64,000 nucleotides of DNA from Euclidia mi (lineage: Eukaryota > Arthropoda > Insecta > Lepidoptera > Erebidae), in assembly GCA_944739405.2 (NCBI GenBank), contig OX123197.2:53420047-53484046 (forward strand), given 5' to 3'. Shown here one piece after another: positions 43,523-54,742 of this stretch; the first letter of the stretch is position 1, and each line of letters starts with the position of its first letter. Both the position numbers and the translations under genes were made by a program. The notes under the pieces were generated by a model. That model worked only from the letters and a program-made list of their open reading frames with translations, was not told where the DNA came from and did no database searches.

Positions 43523-44525
43523 TTATAGGGATTCAAGTGCCTGTGTCAGAATAAACAACATTGATCGTGGTGTTAGACAGGGATGTGAAGAGTCTCCTTA
43601 GCTGTTTAATCTGTTCATGGACAGTTGTTTGACCAATCTGAAAGAGTCTGAATGTGGATTAAGAATGGATGTGTCAGTGTTTAAGACCCTGCTATACGCT
43701 GACGATCAGGTTCTATTTGCATCGTCAGCGTTGGATTTGCAGCAGATGGTCACCACGATGAATGAAGCGTATAAGAAGAAAGGTATGAAAGTGAATGTTA
43801 ACAAAACCAAAGTCATGGTCATAGAGAGGGATGATAGTGTAACTGAATGTGACGTAATGATAGGAGATGAAAAAGTGGAGCAAGTGAACGAGTTTGTGTA
43901 TTTAGGGTCTTTGTTTACGAGAGATGGAAAATGTGAGGGAGATATTGAAAGGAGAGTGAAAGCAGGAAATTGTGTGAATGGCGCCTTACAGTCCATCATC
44001 AGCAATTATATTATCCCAAAGCAAGCTCGCCTTGCTATACTGCAGGGAGTTTTGGCGCCAACACTGATGTATGGTAGTGAATCATGGGTATGGCAGAAGA
44101 AGCATGAAAGTAGAATTAATGCTGTGGAGATGAGAGCTTTAAGGAGTATGTGCGGAGTAAGGCTGATTGATAAAGTGAAAAACAGTGTGATACGAGAGAA
44201 GTGTGGTCTAAAAGAAGATGTAGTGACAAAGGTTGAAAAAGGAATGTTGCGTTGGTTTGGACATTTGGAACGGATGGATGAAAGAAGGAATACGAAAGGA
44301 GTGTATCCTGCGAGAATGAATGGAAATGTCGGTAGGGGACGCCCTAGGCGGACGTACGCCGACCAAATAGGTGACGTACTGAAAAAGGGCCAAATTAAAA
44401 GTACCCATAACCGACGCGCATGCATGATGAGGTTAATGAATGTCGAGGAAGCGAAAGAAGTATGTTTGAACCGAAGCATGTGGCGTTCTATAGTCTCTGC
44501 CTACCCCAATGGGAGGCAGGCGTGA
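43523..44525 (+). pseudogene. RTE LINE RT, second part
   Basis: Resumes after LINE-E with DRGVRQGCEESP, a TAG, then LFNLFMDSC. From 43617 a 302-codon open frame holds LLYADDQVLFASS (catalytic YADD), MKVNVNKTKVMV, FVYLGSLFTRDGKCEGDIER, LMYGSESWVWQ, MLRWFGHLERMDERR, GRGRPRRTYADQIGDVL and the C-terminal SAYPNGRQA. The 3' tail TCTGCCTACCCCAATGGGAG then GATA repeats follows directly. This half is intact apart from the TAG. Confidence 0.85.
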
Positions 44526-44624
44526 CGATAAAGATAGATAGATAGAACTTTTAACTAGTTTTAGGAAAAGTTTTATATGTATGCTGTTGGTGTACCTTAG
44601 TTTAATAAATAAAATTGAAATAAA

Positions 44625-44720
44625 ATAACTTCGAAAAGTCCCTGGTGCGTGTCGCGGATCCGAACCCGAAATGCTTTGCGTAGCAGTTTGTCGGTTTCTT
44701 AAGCTTTACGCCATAAATTA
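44625..44720 (-). repeat. tRNA-like SINE head fragment
   Basis: On the minus strand, a degenerate box A area and box B-like CGGGTTCGGATCCGCGAC, then ACGCACCAGGGACTTTTCG. Same layout as 27395-27485. Confidence 0.5.
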
Positions 44721-45589
44721 GCTTTTAATTCGACAGCTGTTCTCTGCAAACAGACTTTTTATTATAAGACTAAAAACTAAAAATCTTTTATTATTTTCGT
44801 CTGCCAAGCTTTTTCTAATAAGACTTGAAGCTAAGATTGATGGTAGCTACTTTAAATATTCTTACTTGATTGCAGCGGATTTAAAATATCTTTTCTGAAC
44901 TACATGTTGACTTTCACACAGTTCTTTAGTGTAATAATATAAGAAAATGAGACTCATTTTCGTCGCAATTTAGATTGCTCCAAAACCATTGTATAAATTA
45001 ATTTGAGAAATAATAACTGTTTGCAAGTGACTACTGAAACTATTCCGGGCTGGTTTTAGCTTAACTGAGCTTGACTCAATGGACCTACAAGGCAGTAAAG
45101 AGTGAGAGTGGTGAGCAAATAGATGGCGGTACGTAAGAAGACGCCACTTTGCTCTCCTCCTTATACGTCTGAGTTTCGGAAGGCGCGTGACACTCTACAG
45201 CCTCCGTATGGTATAACCTGCAAACGCCACACCAAAGGTTTGCTCTTCGCTGTAACAGTAGTAGGCCGTGGAGGCAGCGCAGTATCCACGTGTACCTCTC
45301 AGAATTAAATTGTGGTAGATTCGTGCGACCTTACACCTAAGGGTCTTAATACGTTGGGCAAAGTCTTTCGAGAGTCGCACATGGTCCCATCACAGTCCGG
45401 TATAAGCAGTACATACCCGCCATTCTGAGTTCGGTTGGTCAGAGCCAATTATTTATTTTATCATCAACACCACAGCCAAAAGACGCGTTTGCAGCTTTTG
45501 AGATGGAAAAAGGAATGAGAAGTATCGGGATTGGGGAGAACGAAAAAATACTTCAGTACATATACTATTACTATTACAGTATAAATACT
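44721..45589. other. Unassigned intergenic stretch
   Basis: About 870 bases with no recognised gene. A 61-codon open stretch at 45123-45308 has no recognisable motif. Confidence 0.4.
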
Positions 45590-45840
45590 ATCCCGTCCGA
45601 GGTCCATGTGGTGACGGATTAAGAATACGGAATGTCACCTCCTCATATCATCCCATGGGTGTCGTAAGAGCCGACAGAGGGAGCATAAATTATGCAGAGA
45701 ACAGCACTGTAAGAGAAGGAAAACTTGATACAAACCCTATATCAACCCGTTTGGCTAGCGTGGTATAGTAGGCCAATTCCTCCTTTCAAAGGAGAGGCCT
45801 AGTCCAGCAGTGGACTGTTAAAGACTGATGATGATGATAA
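45590..45840 (+). repeat. Dispersed repeat with GATGAT tail
   Basis: Reverse-orientation partner of 30620-30875 (GGTGACGGATTAAGAATACG, ATCCCATGGGTGTCGTAAGA, GCCGACAGAGGGAG, GTATAGTAGGCCAATTCCTC, CAGCAGTGGACTGTTAAAGA), ending in GATGATGATGATAA. A scrap is also at 23330-23400. Probably a SINE or a LINE 3' end. Confidence 0.65.
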
Positions 45841-46665
45841 ATACTATTACTATATGACGATATTCTGATAGAGGGTAATACATTCCCCGTCGAGTCCGCA
45901 CTTTCATGCTGAAATTAGCAAGGCTCTACTACCTACAAGAAAGCGACTATAGATATAAAATGGTTGCCTATCCTAGAAGAAAAAAGATCCTATTGACATA
46001 AGTAAACAGCTGCTGCTTTCGAAAGAGCTTAAAAAGTAATAAAGGCATTAATATCCAATATTAATCAAGCTTACAGAAATGGCGTGCGAGAACGCCCAAT
46101 GCGTGCGATGCGTGCAATACGAACGCGAGTCGACATGCGTGCATTTTTTCACGGATCGTCATTTTATATCTGGCTAAGTTAATTGAACAGGGGTTCGCAA
46201 TGTTTTGATTTGTTTACCAGTTCACGCATCTGTGGGGTATGAGGTCACTCAACCATTTCAATATCATTTTATTGAAATAATAACTAGCTGATTCCGCAGT
46301 CTCGTGTGTTTTAAATTGGTAGCTTATCTGCAAACTAAGGTTCCAGTTTGATGGATATAAATGAAATCACATACATATATATACCTAGTAATGCTTAAGC
46401 ATTGTCAAGTATCCGTCTGAATCTTAAGGCACAAATACTGAATTTAAATTAATAACTAGTCTAAACGTCAAATCTAGGATTAAATCTTGTGTAATGTTTG
46501 TTTTGTTCTAATATTAAGCTTTAAGTACTTTGATGATCGTTTATATTTTTTGTAATACAATGTGTTGATCTGCATTTGAAAAATATTTTCTAGCGTGAAT
46601 ATACTACCTATAACTAAATACAAATACATGAACATTTTAACTCACTAAAACATAAAACCCTTTTT
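45841..46665. other. Unassigned intergenic stretch
   Basis: About 825 bases, AT-rich, with one patch rich in GCGTGCG/GCGTGCA motifs (46080-46145). No gene, RNA or transposon feature recognised. Confidence 0.4.
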
Positions 46666-46702
46666 CTTTCAATTGGTATACACCCTGTATACCAATTGAA
46701 AG
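46666..46702. repeat. Perfect 17-bp hairpin
   Basis: Arms CTTTCAATTGGTATACA (46666-46682) and its exact reverse complement (46686-46702) around CCC. First of a cluster of hairpins; function unknown. Confidence 0.85.
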
Positions 46703-46823
46703 AATGGGCAATATTGACCAAAAACAAACTTAAAAGACATTTTTATTTTACTATTTTCTGAATATATCACCACGGTATAATTGATAGCACGCTAAACTAA
46801 GCTAATATTCTGCTAAATACATT

Positions 46824-46887
46824 GCTTTCTAGTCCAATTAATTTGGACTAGAAAGCGCAGCCTGCGCTCCAAGACAAAAGTCTTGGA
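46824..46887. repeat. Three abutting perfect hairpins
   Basis: Hairpin 1: GCTTTCTAGTCCAA (46824-46837) with its complement at 46843-46856. Hairpin 2: GCGCAG (46855-46860) with CTGCGC (46862-46867). Hairpin 3: TCCAAGAC (46868-46875) with GTCTTGGA (46880-46887) around AAAA. There is no spacing between them. It could be a structured non-coding RNA or the core of a foldback element. Positions 46888-47314 show nothing else. Confidence 0.8.
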
Positions 46888-47314
46888 TGCAACCATGATA
46901 ACGCTAAAACGAACGATGATGATGATGCTTGTGACCCACAGTACGTCATACTTGTCCGTCTCATTTTCATTTTTTTCGGAATACCCCTCTCATCATCCCT
47001 ATCATCTAAACCCTGTCAACATAATTAAGCGGCAGTGATAACCAACTCAAACAAGCGCATGGCCAAAACTGCCACTTCCTCAAGTTAATTCGTAACTCAA
47101 AGAAAAACTTGCAACGGAAACGTAATGAGAGAACGTTTTCAAGTTACGCGAACACGCTTGGTACAAGTTGAGCAAAGCTAATGTTCAAATTAATCAAAGT
47201 CTGCACTTCGAGATATCAATTTTCAACTTTATGCTCTTTGTGATACGTGCTAAATATGCTTGTATGTATAAATATCAGTACTGAACTATCAAACTGTCAA
47301 AGAGATCCCCGTGT

Positions 47315-47374
47315 CATTCAGTAGGGTGTCGAGGCATGCGCTATTTACTAAATAGCCTCGTACCTAATTGAATG
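47315..47374. repeat. Imperfect long hairpin with perfect core
   Basis: Core GCTATTTA-C-TAAATAGC (47340-47356) is flanked by outer arms CATTCAGTAGGGTGTCGAG and, on the other side, CTCGTACCTAATTGAATG, which pair imperfectly. Confidence 0.6.
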
Positions 47375-47486
47375 CTTTTGAACAAGGTGTGACCTCTGAA
47401 ATACTGCTCTGAAAGTCTTATTGCTAGAAATTCTCAGTAATAGCTGTGTGAAAGTGGTGTCCCGGAGGGCACATTAAGAGATTGGG

Positions 47487-47532
47487 AAAAGCACCCCTGG
47501 TGCAGTCCGCAAATGTCGCCAGGGGTGCTTTT
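47487..47532. repeat. Perfect 14-bp hairpin, 18-base loop
   Basis: Arms AAAAGCACCCCTGG (47487-47500) and CCAGGGGTGCTTTT (47519-47532) are exact complements. GC-rich stem in AT-rich surroundings. Positions 47533-47989 show no other feature. Confidence 0.8.
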
Positions 47533-47989
47533 ATGTTTTATGGAAAATGCTGCCAGCGCCGAATGACTCGAATGCGTTCAATTAGTGCCCAAATTCGGCC
47601 TAGGCCCTTGACCGCCTATCGTCGTTCCTGTTGATGTTGAGAAGAGACAATTACCATTGCTTTGTTTCAAAACCCGGCGTTATGCTTACAGCATGACTAT
47701 GTGCCAAAAGATAATATTTTATGCCTCAATTAACAAGATATCGATAACAAACGAACAAACAACTCCTTTCTGAGATTAATATACACGAGAAACTCGTCTG
47801 CTACTATTTACTTTTATAAATGTTAAAGTTTATGAGGAATAGCTTACACCCACCCTAACTAGGTGTGTTAGGTACTTTCAATCTAAAACTACTGAACCGA
47901 TATCAATGAAACTTTGCAGTAGTTTAGCTCACATACACCAGAATAGCACAGAAGCCTTGATACGACGCAGCTAAAGTTGAGGACAAAAT

Positions 47990-48180
47990 ATATTGGTCTA
48001 TTTTTCTACCTGCAACCACAAGCAATATGGCATCAAAGAATAAAGAGGTTCTTATCATCAAAGAAGCCGAAAGAAATCCACTGCTGTTCATAGTCCTCCC
48101 CAAAGCTCTTCACAGGGATCGATCTCGAGCCACCCGCATCAATCCGAGGTACTTATACAAACCTAATGTTAATAAACTTG
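47990..48180 (-). pseudogene. RTE LINE 3' scrap
   Basis: The stretch AAAGCTCTTCACAGGGATCG and ATCTCGAGCCACCCGCATCA corresponds to the minus-strand RTE C-terminal coding region seen at 27740-27785. Short and heavily decayed. The following 48181-48479 has no recognised feature. Confidence 0.4.
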
Positions 48181-48479
48181 CTAAATATATACAAACCACG
48201 AACATATAAAAACATTTATAGAAAGAAAAAATATTCCACAATCCCATTGCTGAATTTCACAGCACCTTGCTCACGATCTAAATTTCCTTAAGACGCAGTG
48301 AAATGCATTTCAAGTGGGTTTTAAATGAGCGCAACCGATTTAATAAATTCTGGAATATTACAGAAGTTGAAATTCAATTTGGCCACAAACCTTGCTTAGC
48401 ACAACTGACGATAACATTAGGCTAGATGTAAAATGGGAACTAATGGTATAATACAAGAAAAAAACTAGGAGCTGTTTAG

Positions 48480-48925
48480 GTATCTATACTAATAATTATT
48501 TATTTATTTATTACGTACATGGAAAACTTACAGCTAAAAATATTGTACTTATTATCAGAATTACATTTGTAAGCCAATTATAAAGTTTTCACTTATAGCT
48601 ATAGAGTGCGTATTCAAGTGAGCAAAACAGATTTCCCGACATTGTATAAATGTTCACATTATACACATCAAATACATATCAATAATTGCTTAAAAATTGA
48701 TAACTTAGACACCTCCTTGGCGAAGACACACTGCAGATATAAGGATCGATATCATGAAGTTTATACAAATTGTTAAAAGTTCTGCTCGCACCATGAAACT
48801 ATTTTGCCTATAGTTTTTAGATGCAATAGAAACCCGAAGAGGGGGATTATAACGTATTGATCTTAGTGGCACATTATAATATATTTTCTTTAACAAATCA
48901 GGACAATCAATGTTGTTGTTCACTA
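48480..48925 (-). pseudogene. LINE-A-like 3' end fragment
   Basis: Minus-strand residues NNNIDCPDLLKKI, VPLRSIRYNPPLRVS and NYRQNSFMVRA match the C-terminus of LINE-A ORF2 (GHIDCPEFLAKI, NYRRNSFMSRA). A 3' UTR with a TTAT-type tail (about 48497-48515) follows. 5'-truncated. Confidence 0.75.
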
Positions 48926-48998
48926 TCTTAACCCTAGAGTACTAATCTTATTTTTTTCCTGCTTAATACTAATGATCGCTCTGTTAGGAGGCCGTCCC

Positions 48999-49270
48999 TG
49001 TTTGTCTTTTTAAAAAAAACGAATTTTTAAACTGCACTGACTTTATTACTCAAGGTAACACTATACAGATACAGTTCTACTGGCACCGATTTCCGAGTTC
49101 CGGGAGCGAACCGCTTTTCGCGACGGACAGAATCTAACTAACTTTCAATAAGAAATAAATCATACAAGTAAATGAAAATGGTAACTAAGTAGAAACAATA
49201 GAATGGAAATGTACTAGAATACGTGAAATGCTGATATAGCGTTATTAAGGAACTATCTCGGGTTATAACA
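48999..49270 (-). repeat. 3' LTR of the endogenous retrovirus (approximate)
   Basis: Begins TGTTATAACC right after the purine tract and contains AATAAAG (about 49050). It may end with ACA near 48999. The far boundary is a guess because no second LTR was found to compare. Confidence 0.5.
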
Positions 49271-49280
49271 TCTCCCCCCT
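49271..49280 (-). other. Polypurine tract
   Basis: AGGGGGGAGA on the minus strand abutting the TG of the LTR, the usual plus-strand DNA priming site of LTR retroelements. The 49281-49696 interval is the 3' untranslated part of the element. Confidence 0.8.
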
Positions 49281-49696
49281 TAAGATGAAGCTTTATCAAT
49301 TTTAAGATGAAGCGAAATTAAAGAAAATAGAAAAGATGGAAAACGATTAGAAGCTTGGAAATCGGTTTACATTAAAATTATAGTAAAATATAGTTTTAAG
49401 ATATAGAAATTAAACATAGTACAATATGGAGTATGTTAAATTCATACCCAAAAATAATATTTGACAATTTCAGCTTATCAGATAATTGTCTATACTTTAT
49501 CTTATTACTATTTAAGATAAACAACATATTGAAGTTATATAATATTAACGACTTATACATAGCATAGTAAGATAGAAGACAGTTCAACGTAACTTAAAAG
49601 TTTAAGTTTCGTTTGCTTGAATTGAAAAAGTCAACCTTACGAGCGTCATAAGAGCTATGATGCTGTAAAGCTGGTAAAGATTTAACAGATTTCTTC

Positions 49697-51555
49697 TCAT
49701 CTTCTGATGACGTAGAGATATCGGATATATATGGAGTTAGAAACTTTTGACTTATGTTTAACTGACTTCTTATTATGACATTGGTTAAAAATTTGTATAC
49801 AGCATCCGGAACCGTGATTACGATTTTTAAAACAATTGTATAGCTTGTAAAATAAAAACAGAAATATAGACACAATTAAAACATAGGTAAAAGTGGAATA
49901 ATAGGTTCCGTATTTAATAAAATGAGATAGGTTTGACAAATTATTGATCTCATTTTCCAAATCATCCATCTGATGAGATGCGTATTTTAACGAATCTAAA
50001 TTAATTTTACTTAAAGATATAGGAGACAAATATGGCAAAGTCTTATTGACTTTTCTTCTATCACAACAATCATCTAATGTAATATCAAAAGGAATATCTA
50101 AAGGTGACTTAATTTGAAAGGATTTAACACTAGTAGGAGTTAACTGAATAGTTTTAGAGTAAACGACACAATTTTCGGTTAACTTTACAGAACCAGTGCC
50201 AACAATATCTTCATCACATTTTATAGTTAATTTAATAATATTGGATTGGACAAAAATCCATTCATTATTTCGCAACTTTTGCCAAATATCAATATCGCCA
50301 AATAATAGTTTAGCTTTACACTCAGTGGGTAGTGACAAGGTCACTTCCGTTAGTAATCTAGATTCACAATAAGGATTTAGTATACAAGAATATATGGTTT
50401 GCATTTCACAAATAGAATATTGGTTATTAATTACTTAACACTTATCTAGGTTATCAAACATAGTATAGTGCATTCTATCGTCACTTAAAGCAGTGTAGGC
50501 ATTGGAAGGTTGAATGAGCGCGAATGTTTTGATATAAGATCCGTTATGGGGAGTCGGTAAAGTTATATTCTTATAGATAACGAACTTGTCGTCACTTATT
50601 AGTGGAATTCGCAACACAAAAACGATTTTATAATTATAGTAATAAGAGCTTAATTGCGAAACATCTATAATAGAGTGAATATTATTAATACTTAATTGTA
50701 CTGGGAAATCTAGCCTCTTATTAATAATATGACCACTTTGTTTGCGTAGTTCATCGTAAAGGCTAATAGGACTTATAATACTAGGGTGTAGAACGTTTAC
50801 TTTAGAAAATAAAATAGAGTTTAAAGTAGTATCTAGTAGATTAGAAATAGTAAGCAAAGAGCTTTCTATTATATTTAATAAACTATTTACACGCGAAATA
50901 TTGTATAACAAGTTATCCGTGTTAGTAACTTGAGATAAGATGTCATTCATAACATCTATTTGAGAGTTTAACTTAATCTCGTTTTGATTTAGTTTATATA
51001 TAGTAGAATTAAAATGATTAATCGCAGATTTAACAATATGTTTGTTATCTTTCATGAGCCGATATAGTTCGGACTCACTCTTTTGGCAAGATTCGATGGC
51101 GGCGTCGTATTTTCTGGCGTCGTCAGCATCTAATGTACCGAAAAAGAATTTTAAAATTTCACCACCGAATTCTAAGGACCTCTTGACCTTGGTCGGTGTT
51201 TGATTTATAGTTAAATGAGATAACGATTGTACTTTAAGAAGGTTAGACTGAATTAGTATTTTAATAGGGCTAGAATAATCCTTACATTGCATAATATCTT
51301 GGGATTGTATCTTACTACAAATATTTTGAGTTTTACGTAAAATTATTCAATATTAGTTAAATAGGGTTCTAATGATATAATATCGATATGAGTTACGACA
51401 TTCCAGTAGTCATTATAAAAACGAATATTAGTAACAGGTTCGAAGTAGATGCCGGGACTATGAGTTATCGGCGTTATCTTCGATTCGGCGTGGCAGTCGT
51501 AGCACACAAGGCTCTGAAAATAAGATAGTTCAAGATACAGCGGGTTTGATTTCAT
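49697..51555 (-). pseudogene. env (baculovirus F-like fusion glycoprotein), broken
   Basis: Three open pieces. 51555-51343 is N-terminal with a Cys pair. 51292-50435 carries a basic cleavage-type site followed by a Gly/Phe-rich putative fusion peptide (about 51190-51140) and a long helical region. 50404-49697 is Cys-rich with a hydrophobic membrane anchor (about 49870-49810) and a basic tail. Breaks: a stop and frame change at about 51343-51293 and a stop at 50435-50437. This layout matches insect errantivirus Env. Not functional as it stands. Confidence 0.75.
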
Positions 51556-52729
51556 TTGTATGATATTTGATATGCTTGCGGCCCACCTGTAACGTTACGT
51601 TATGTTTACTATGTACTTTAATTATCTTGTAGGGGCCTTTCCAAATAGGGGACAGTGCTTTTCTTAGCCTGTGATAATGTTTAAGATACACCATATTGCC
51701 TGATTTATAAGTAACATCGCGTGATTTAGAATCATAGTATTGCTTTGACCGTTCTTTACTATTTATAATATTTTGTATAGCTTTCTCTCGGCTAAGCCGC
51801 ATTCGATATTGCAGTGCGCGAATGTATTCATTATAGGTAGAACTGTTAGAAGTATCATATAAAGAATTAGGAATAGTAGGTTTGTAACCATATAAAAGTT
51901 CGTAAGGGGTAAATTCAGTTGTACAGTGAGGGGTAGTATTATAGGCTAATATAGCAGTAAATAGGTAACAATGTCAATCATTTTGATTGTCATTAACGAA
52001 GGACTTTAAGTACTCCTTAAGAGTAGCATGTGACCTTTCTAATGCACCATTCGTTTGCGGATGGTAAGGAGTAGTAAAAAAAGATTTTATCTTAAGGATT
52101 TCAGTAAGTTGTTTAAATAGATCTGAAGTAAAGCATGTACCAAGGTCGGTTAAAATAGTTTTAGGAAACCCAAACAGCGACATAAAGTGTACGAGATTTA
52201 GAGCTATCTCTTCACTTGTAGCGGTAACCATAGGATAAGCACTTGAAAATTTAGTTAAGTCATCTTGTAGAGTTAAGATGTACTTAAAATTTTGGAAACC
52301 AGCATCGGGTAATGGACCAACGATGTCTAGAGCTAAACGTTCAAATGGTTTAGTAGATTTAGAAGTTATCTCCATAGGAGCTTTATTTGAATGCCGTAAT
52401 GGCTTATTTATTTGGCGCAACTTACACTGTTTGACATACCGTTCAATATCGGCACGCATGCCTTTCCAGTAATATGCGGCCTTGATTCGATTGTACATGC
52501 GGCGCGCACCTGGATGACCAGCAATGGTAGAGTCATGATTTTCCTTCAAAATTGTAGGGACCTCGGCAGGAGTTGGGTAAATTAATTGATTTTTATAGAT
52601 ATGTACTTTAATATTTGTGTTATGAAAAACGTAAGATATCATGTTATATAATTTAGTATATACAATTTTAGAAAAAGGATCTGTAAAATCAGATATAGCA
52701 AGATCAGTTATGTTATCTAATAAGAGCAT
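51530..52729 (-). pseudogene. Integrase part of pol, broken
   Basis: 52729-51974 holds the zinc-binding region (the second Cys of the CxxC pair reads Arg) and the DDE catalytic core (D in LALDIVG, D in LTDLG, E in ALERSH). A nonsense codon at 51974-51976 replaces a Trp-type codon. The frame then continues to 51530 with the C-terminal GPY-type domain (IWKGPYKII). Integrase would insert the cDNA. It is separated from RNase H by LINE-F. Confidence 0.85.
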
Positions 52730-53316
52730 ATCTCTTAATTTAATTAATAAATTGTAAATATCTTTTTATTTTGTTTCTTCATAATGATGTACTTTAGAAT
52801 ATAGAAAATAATTTGTCTTGTGTTTATTAATAGCCTTATGGATACTGAACGGCTCGCGTTCCGCGGTGACGTCACGAATGTCAAAATCAGTGGATTGACC
52901 TTTGTTGTTGTTAACGTAAATAAAATTAAAATCAGTTCAAACTAGTGGTTTTTTATTGTAGAAAGACTTATAAACTAAGTTGCTACAACATAAATTGTGC
53001 GAAGGAGTTTATGTGTTGTGTAAGGACAGAAACAATAAATGTAAATATATTGACCTTCTGGAACAGTGATATCTACCCGTACTTTGGTGAAAATAAGGTG
53101 AATTTACAAATATATAACTTTTATTCGTCAGTGACTTATTTCTAGTGTGTGCGCACCCTTAGACCGCCTAGTGCTTACATCCACAGCGCTAAGTGTCATT
53201 ATTTACTACCGTAAACACACTTTTATCAATTCGACCGTTGCAGCGCCATCTAACGCTCCACTAGTGTATCACATACGACTTCATTCAGCTCAACTTTGCT
53301 ACAACAACAGTTCAAC

Positions 53317-54387
53317 ATGTCGAAGTGCGGTGGTTGCGGTCGATTCATATCTCCGGCGGACGCCGTGAGATGTCACAGGTGTAGCGCCATGTATCATCGT
53401 CGTTGTGTGGCATTACCATCCTCCGGCCTGATAGCTCAGTCATGGCAATGCCCTGAGTGTAAAAAAACCAGGCCAACGGACAACAAAGCCGATACTCCGG
53501 TAAGGGGCAGCGGTTCTTATCAGACTGTGGGTAGGAGTCCCCCCGGTGATGCTTCGGAGCAGTCCACCTCAGCTGACTGTGGCGACCTGCAGCTGTCTGA
53601 CAGCGTTTTCACGACCGGGACGTCAGTAACTGCACATAGTCTGAATGAGGAGATCACGACCGAGATGCGTATATTTCGCGACAATATGCGCAGCATTAAT
53701 AAGGAACTGTTGGCCTTTCGGGAAGAGATGGCAGAGATACGAGCATCAGTCAGGGCTTGTGAGAGTCACCTAGAAAAACTGGATGAGCGAGTAGTCGCTA
53801 TAGAAAAGCAGGTGCAAGTAAGGGATCAATTAGACATGCATGGCGTAGTTGCTCAACTCAAACGCGAAATCAATGACCGGGACCAGGATTTATTGGCGTT
53901 TGATGTCGAGATTTCGAACCTACCCGAGGTCAATGGTGAGAATGCGGTTCACACGGCTTTGCAGATAGCCGCAAAACTTGGCGTTAAAATAGAACAACGC
54001 GATATTGCTTGCGCTGAGCGCGTTGGTCCACGCCACATCGTTTCGACGGACGCCGCTGGCCCGGAGCGTAGGCCCCGCCCCCTCACTGTGCGCCTGGCTT
54101 GTCGCAATTTGCGTGACGAGTTGTTGTCGAGCACGCGTGTGCGCCGAGGTGCGACGTCCGCCGACTTGGGTATACCCGGTCCTGCACGGCGCTTTTACAT
54201 CAACGAGCGCCTTACGAAAAAGAACCGGGATTTGTTTCGTAGGGCGCGGACTGTCGCCCGTGAACTCGGCTGGAACTATGTCTGGTGCCGACGGGGACGT
54301 ACCTATGTGCGTAAGAGTCAGGGAGACAAAGCTTATTGCATTCGGGAAGACACGGACTTTGAGAGTGTTTTTGGTCCGACCCTGTAA
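53317..54387 (+). CDS. LINE-F ORF1: PHD finger, coiled coil, RNA-binding domain
   Basis: 356 residues from ATG 53317. PHD finger at residues 4-50 (CGGC, CHRC, H, C, CPEC in C4HC3 spacing). A Ser/Thr-rich linker. Coiled coil about 110-190 (MRIFRDNMRSINKELLAF ... LEKLDERVVAIEKQV). A basic C-terminal domain has FYINERLTKKNRDLFRRART and ELGWNYVWCRRGRTYVRK. LINE-A ORF1 shows the same order. Likely binds element RNA. No stops or frameshifts. Confidence 0.85.
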   Translation: MSKCGGCGRFISPADAVRCHRCSAMYHRRCVALPSSGLIAQSWQCPECKKTRPTDNKADTPVRGSGSYQTVGRSPPGDASEQSTSADCGDLQLSDSVFTTGTSVTAHSLNEEITTEMRIFRDNMRSINKELLAFREEMAEIRASVRACESHLEKLDERVVAIEKQVQVRDQLDMHGVVAQLKREINDRDQDLLAFDVEISNLPEVNGENAVHTALQIAAKLGVKIEQRDIACAERVGPRHIVSTDAAGPERRPRPLTVRLACRNLRDELLSSTRVRRGATSADLGIPGPARRFYINERLTKKNRDLFRRARTVARELGWNYVWCRRGRTYVRKSQGDKAYCIREDTDFESVFGPTL

Positions 54388-54742
54388 TAGTTTAATTCAA
54401 AACAACAAGTTACATTTAATGCGTAAAATCCCTAATCTGTTTCAGTTGTCATGGGCCATTTCTTTTAAAAAGAAATACTATTTTTGTATTAGCACTGTTA
54501 TGTTTGTACATTATCTCACAACTGTTCTATCACCGAGGTCAAAGTGTAATTTCAGATACCATAATAATTTTGATAATATATCATATATATGTGTGTACGT
54601 ACAATTTTATTATATTTTAACGTCATTGATCACACTAGAACAAGTTTATCTTATTGTTAGTTTATTATACAAAGACAACCAAATATATTGCACTGGTTCA
54701 TGTGCGAAAATGTTTAAATATACATTGTTACATAATGGGTGA
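54388..54742 (+). other. LINE-F inter-ORF spacer, open in one frame to the ORF2 start
   Basis: One frame is stop-free across the whole spacer and ends in TGA 54740-54742, overlapping the ORF2 ATG (54735) by a few bases (ATGGGTGA). Residues are Cys/Tyr/Ile/Val-rich, like the LINE-A spacer frame. It might serve reinitiation at ORF2; no domain recognised. Confidence 0.3.

Larger units (their letters stand above)
38247..44545 (+). mobile_element. RTE LINE with 12-bp target duplication, split by LINE-E
   Basis: The perfect direct repeat AACTTTTAACTA (38235-38246 and 44546-44557) brackets the element. It is 5'-truncated and its 3' end is a GATA microsatellite. After removal of the nested LINE-E (39374-43518) about 2.15 kb of RTE sequence remains: linker, RT and C-terminus. 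A second copy of the same family begins at 63351 and a 3' scrap is at 30040-30300. Confidence 0.9.

Noticed and set aside
45123..45308. 61-codon frame in the featureless 44.7-45.6 kb stretch
   Set aside because: Too short and no motif or splice context to support a gene.
47487..47532. Rho-independent terminator
   Set aside because: The window is animal DNA with spliced genes; the hairpin has a long loop and no adjoining bacterial gene.
54005..54742. 245-codon frame overlapping LINE-F ORF1 as a separate gene
   Set aside because: Its first half is an alternative frame of the clearly coding ORF1; only the spacer part (54388-54742) was kept as an observation.
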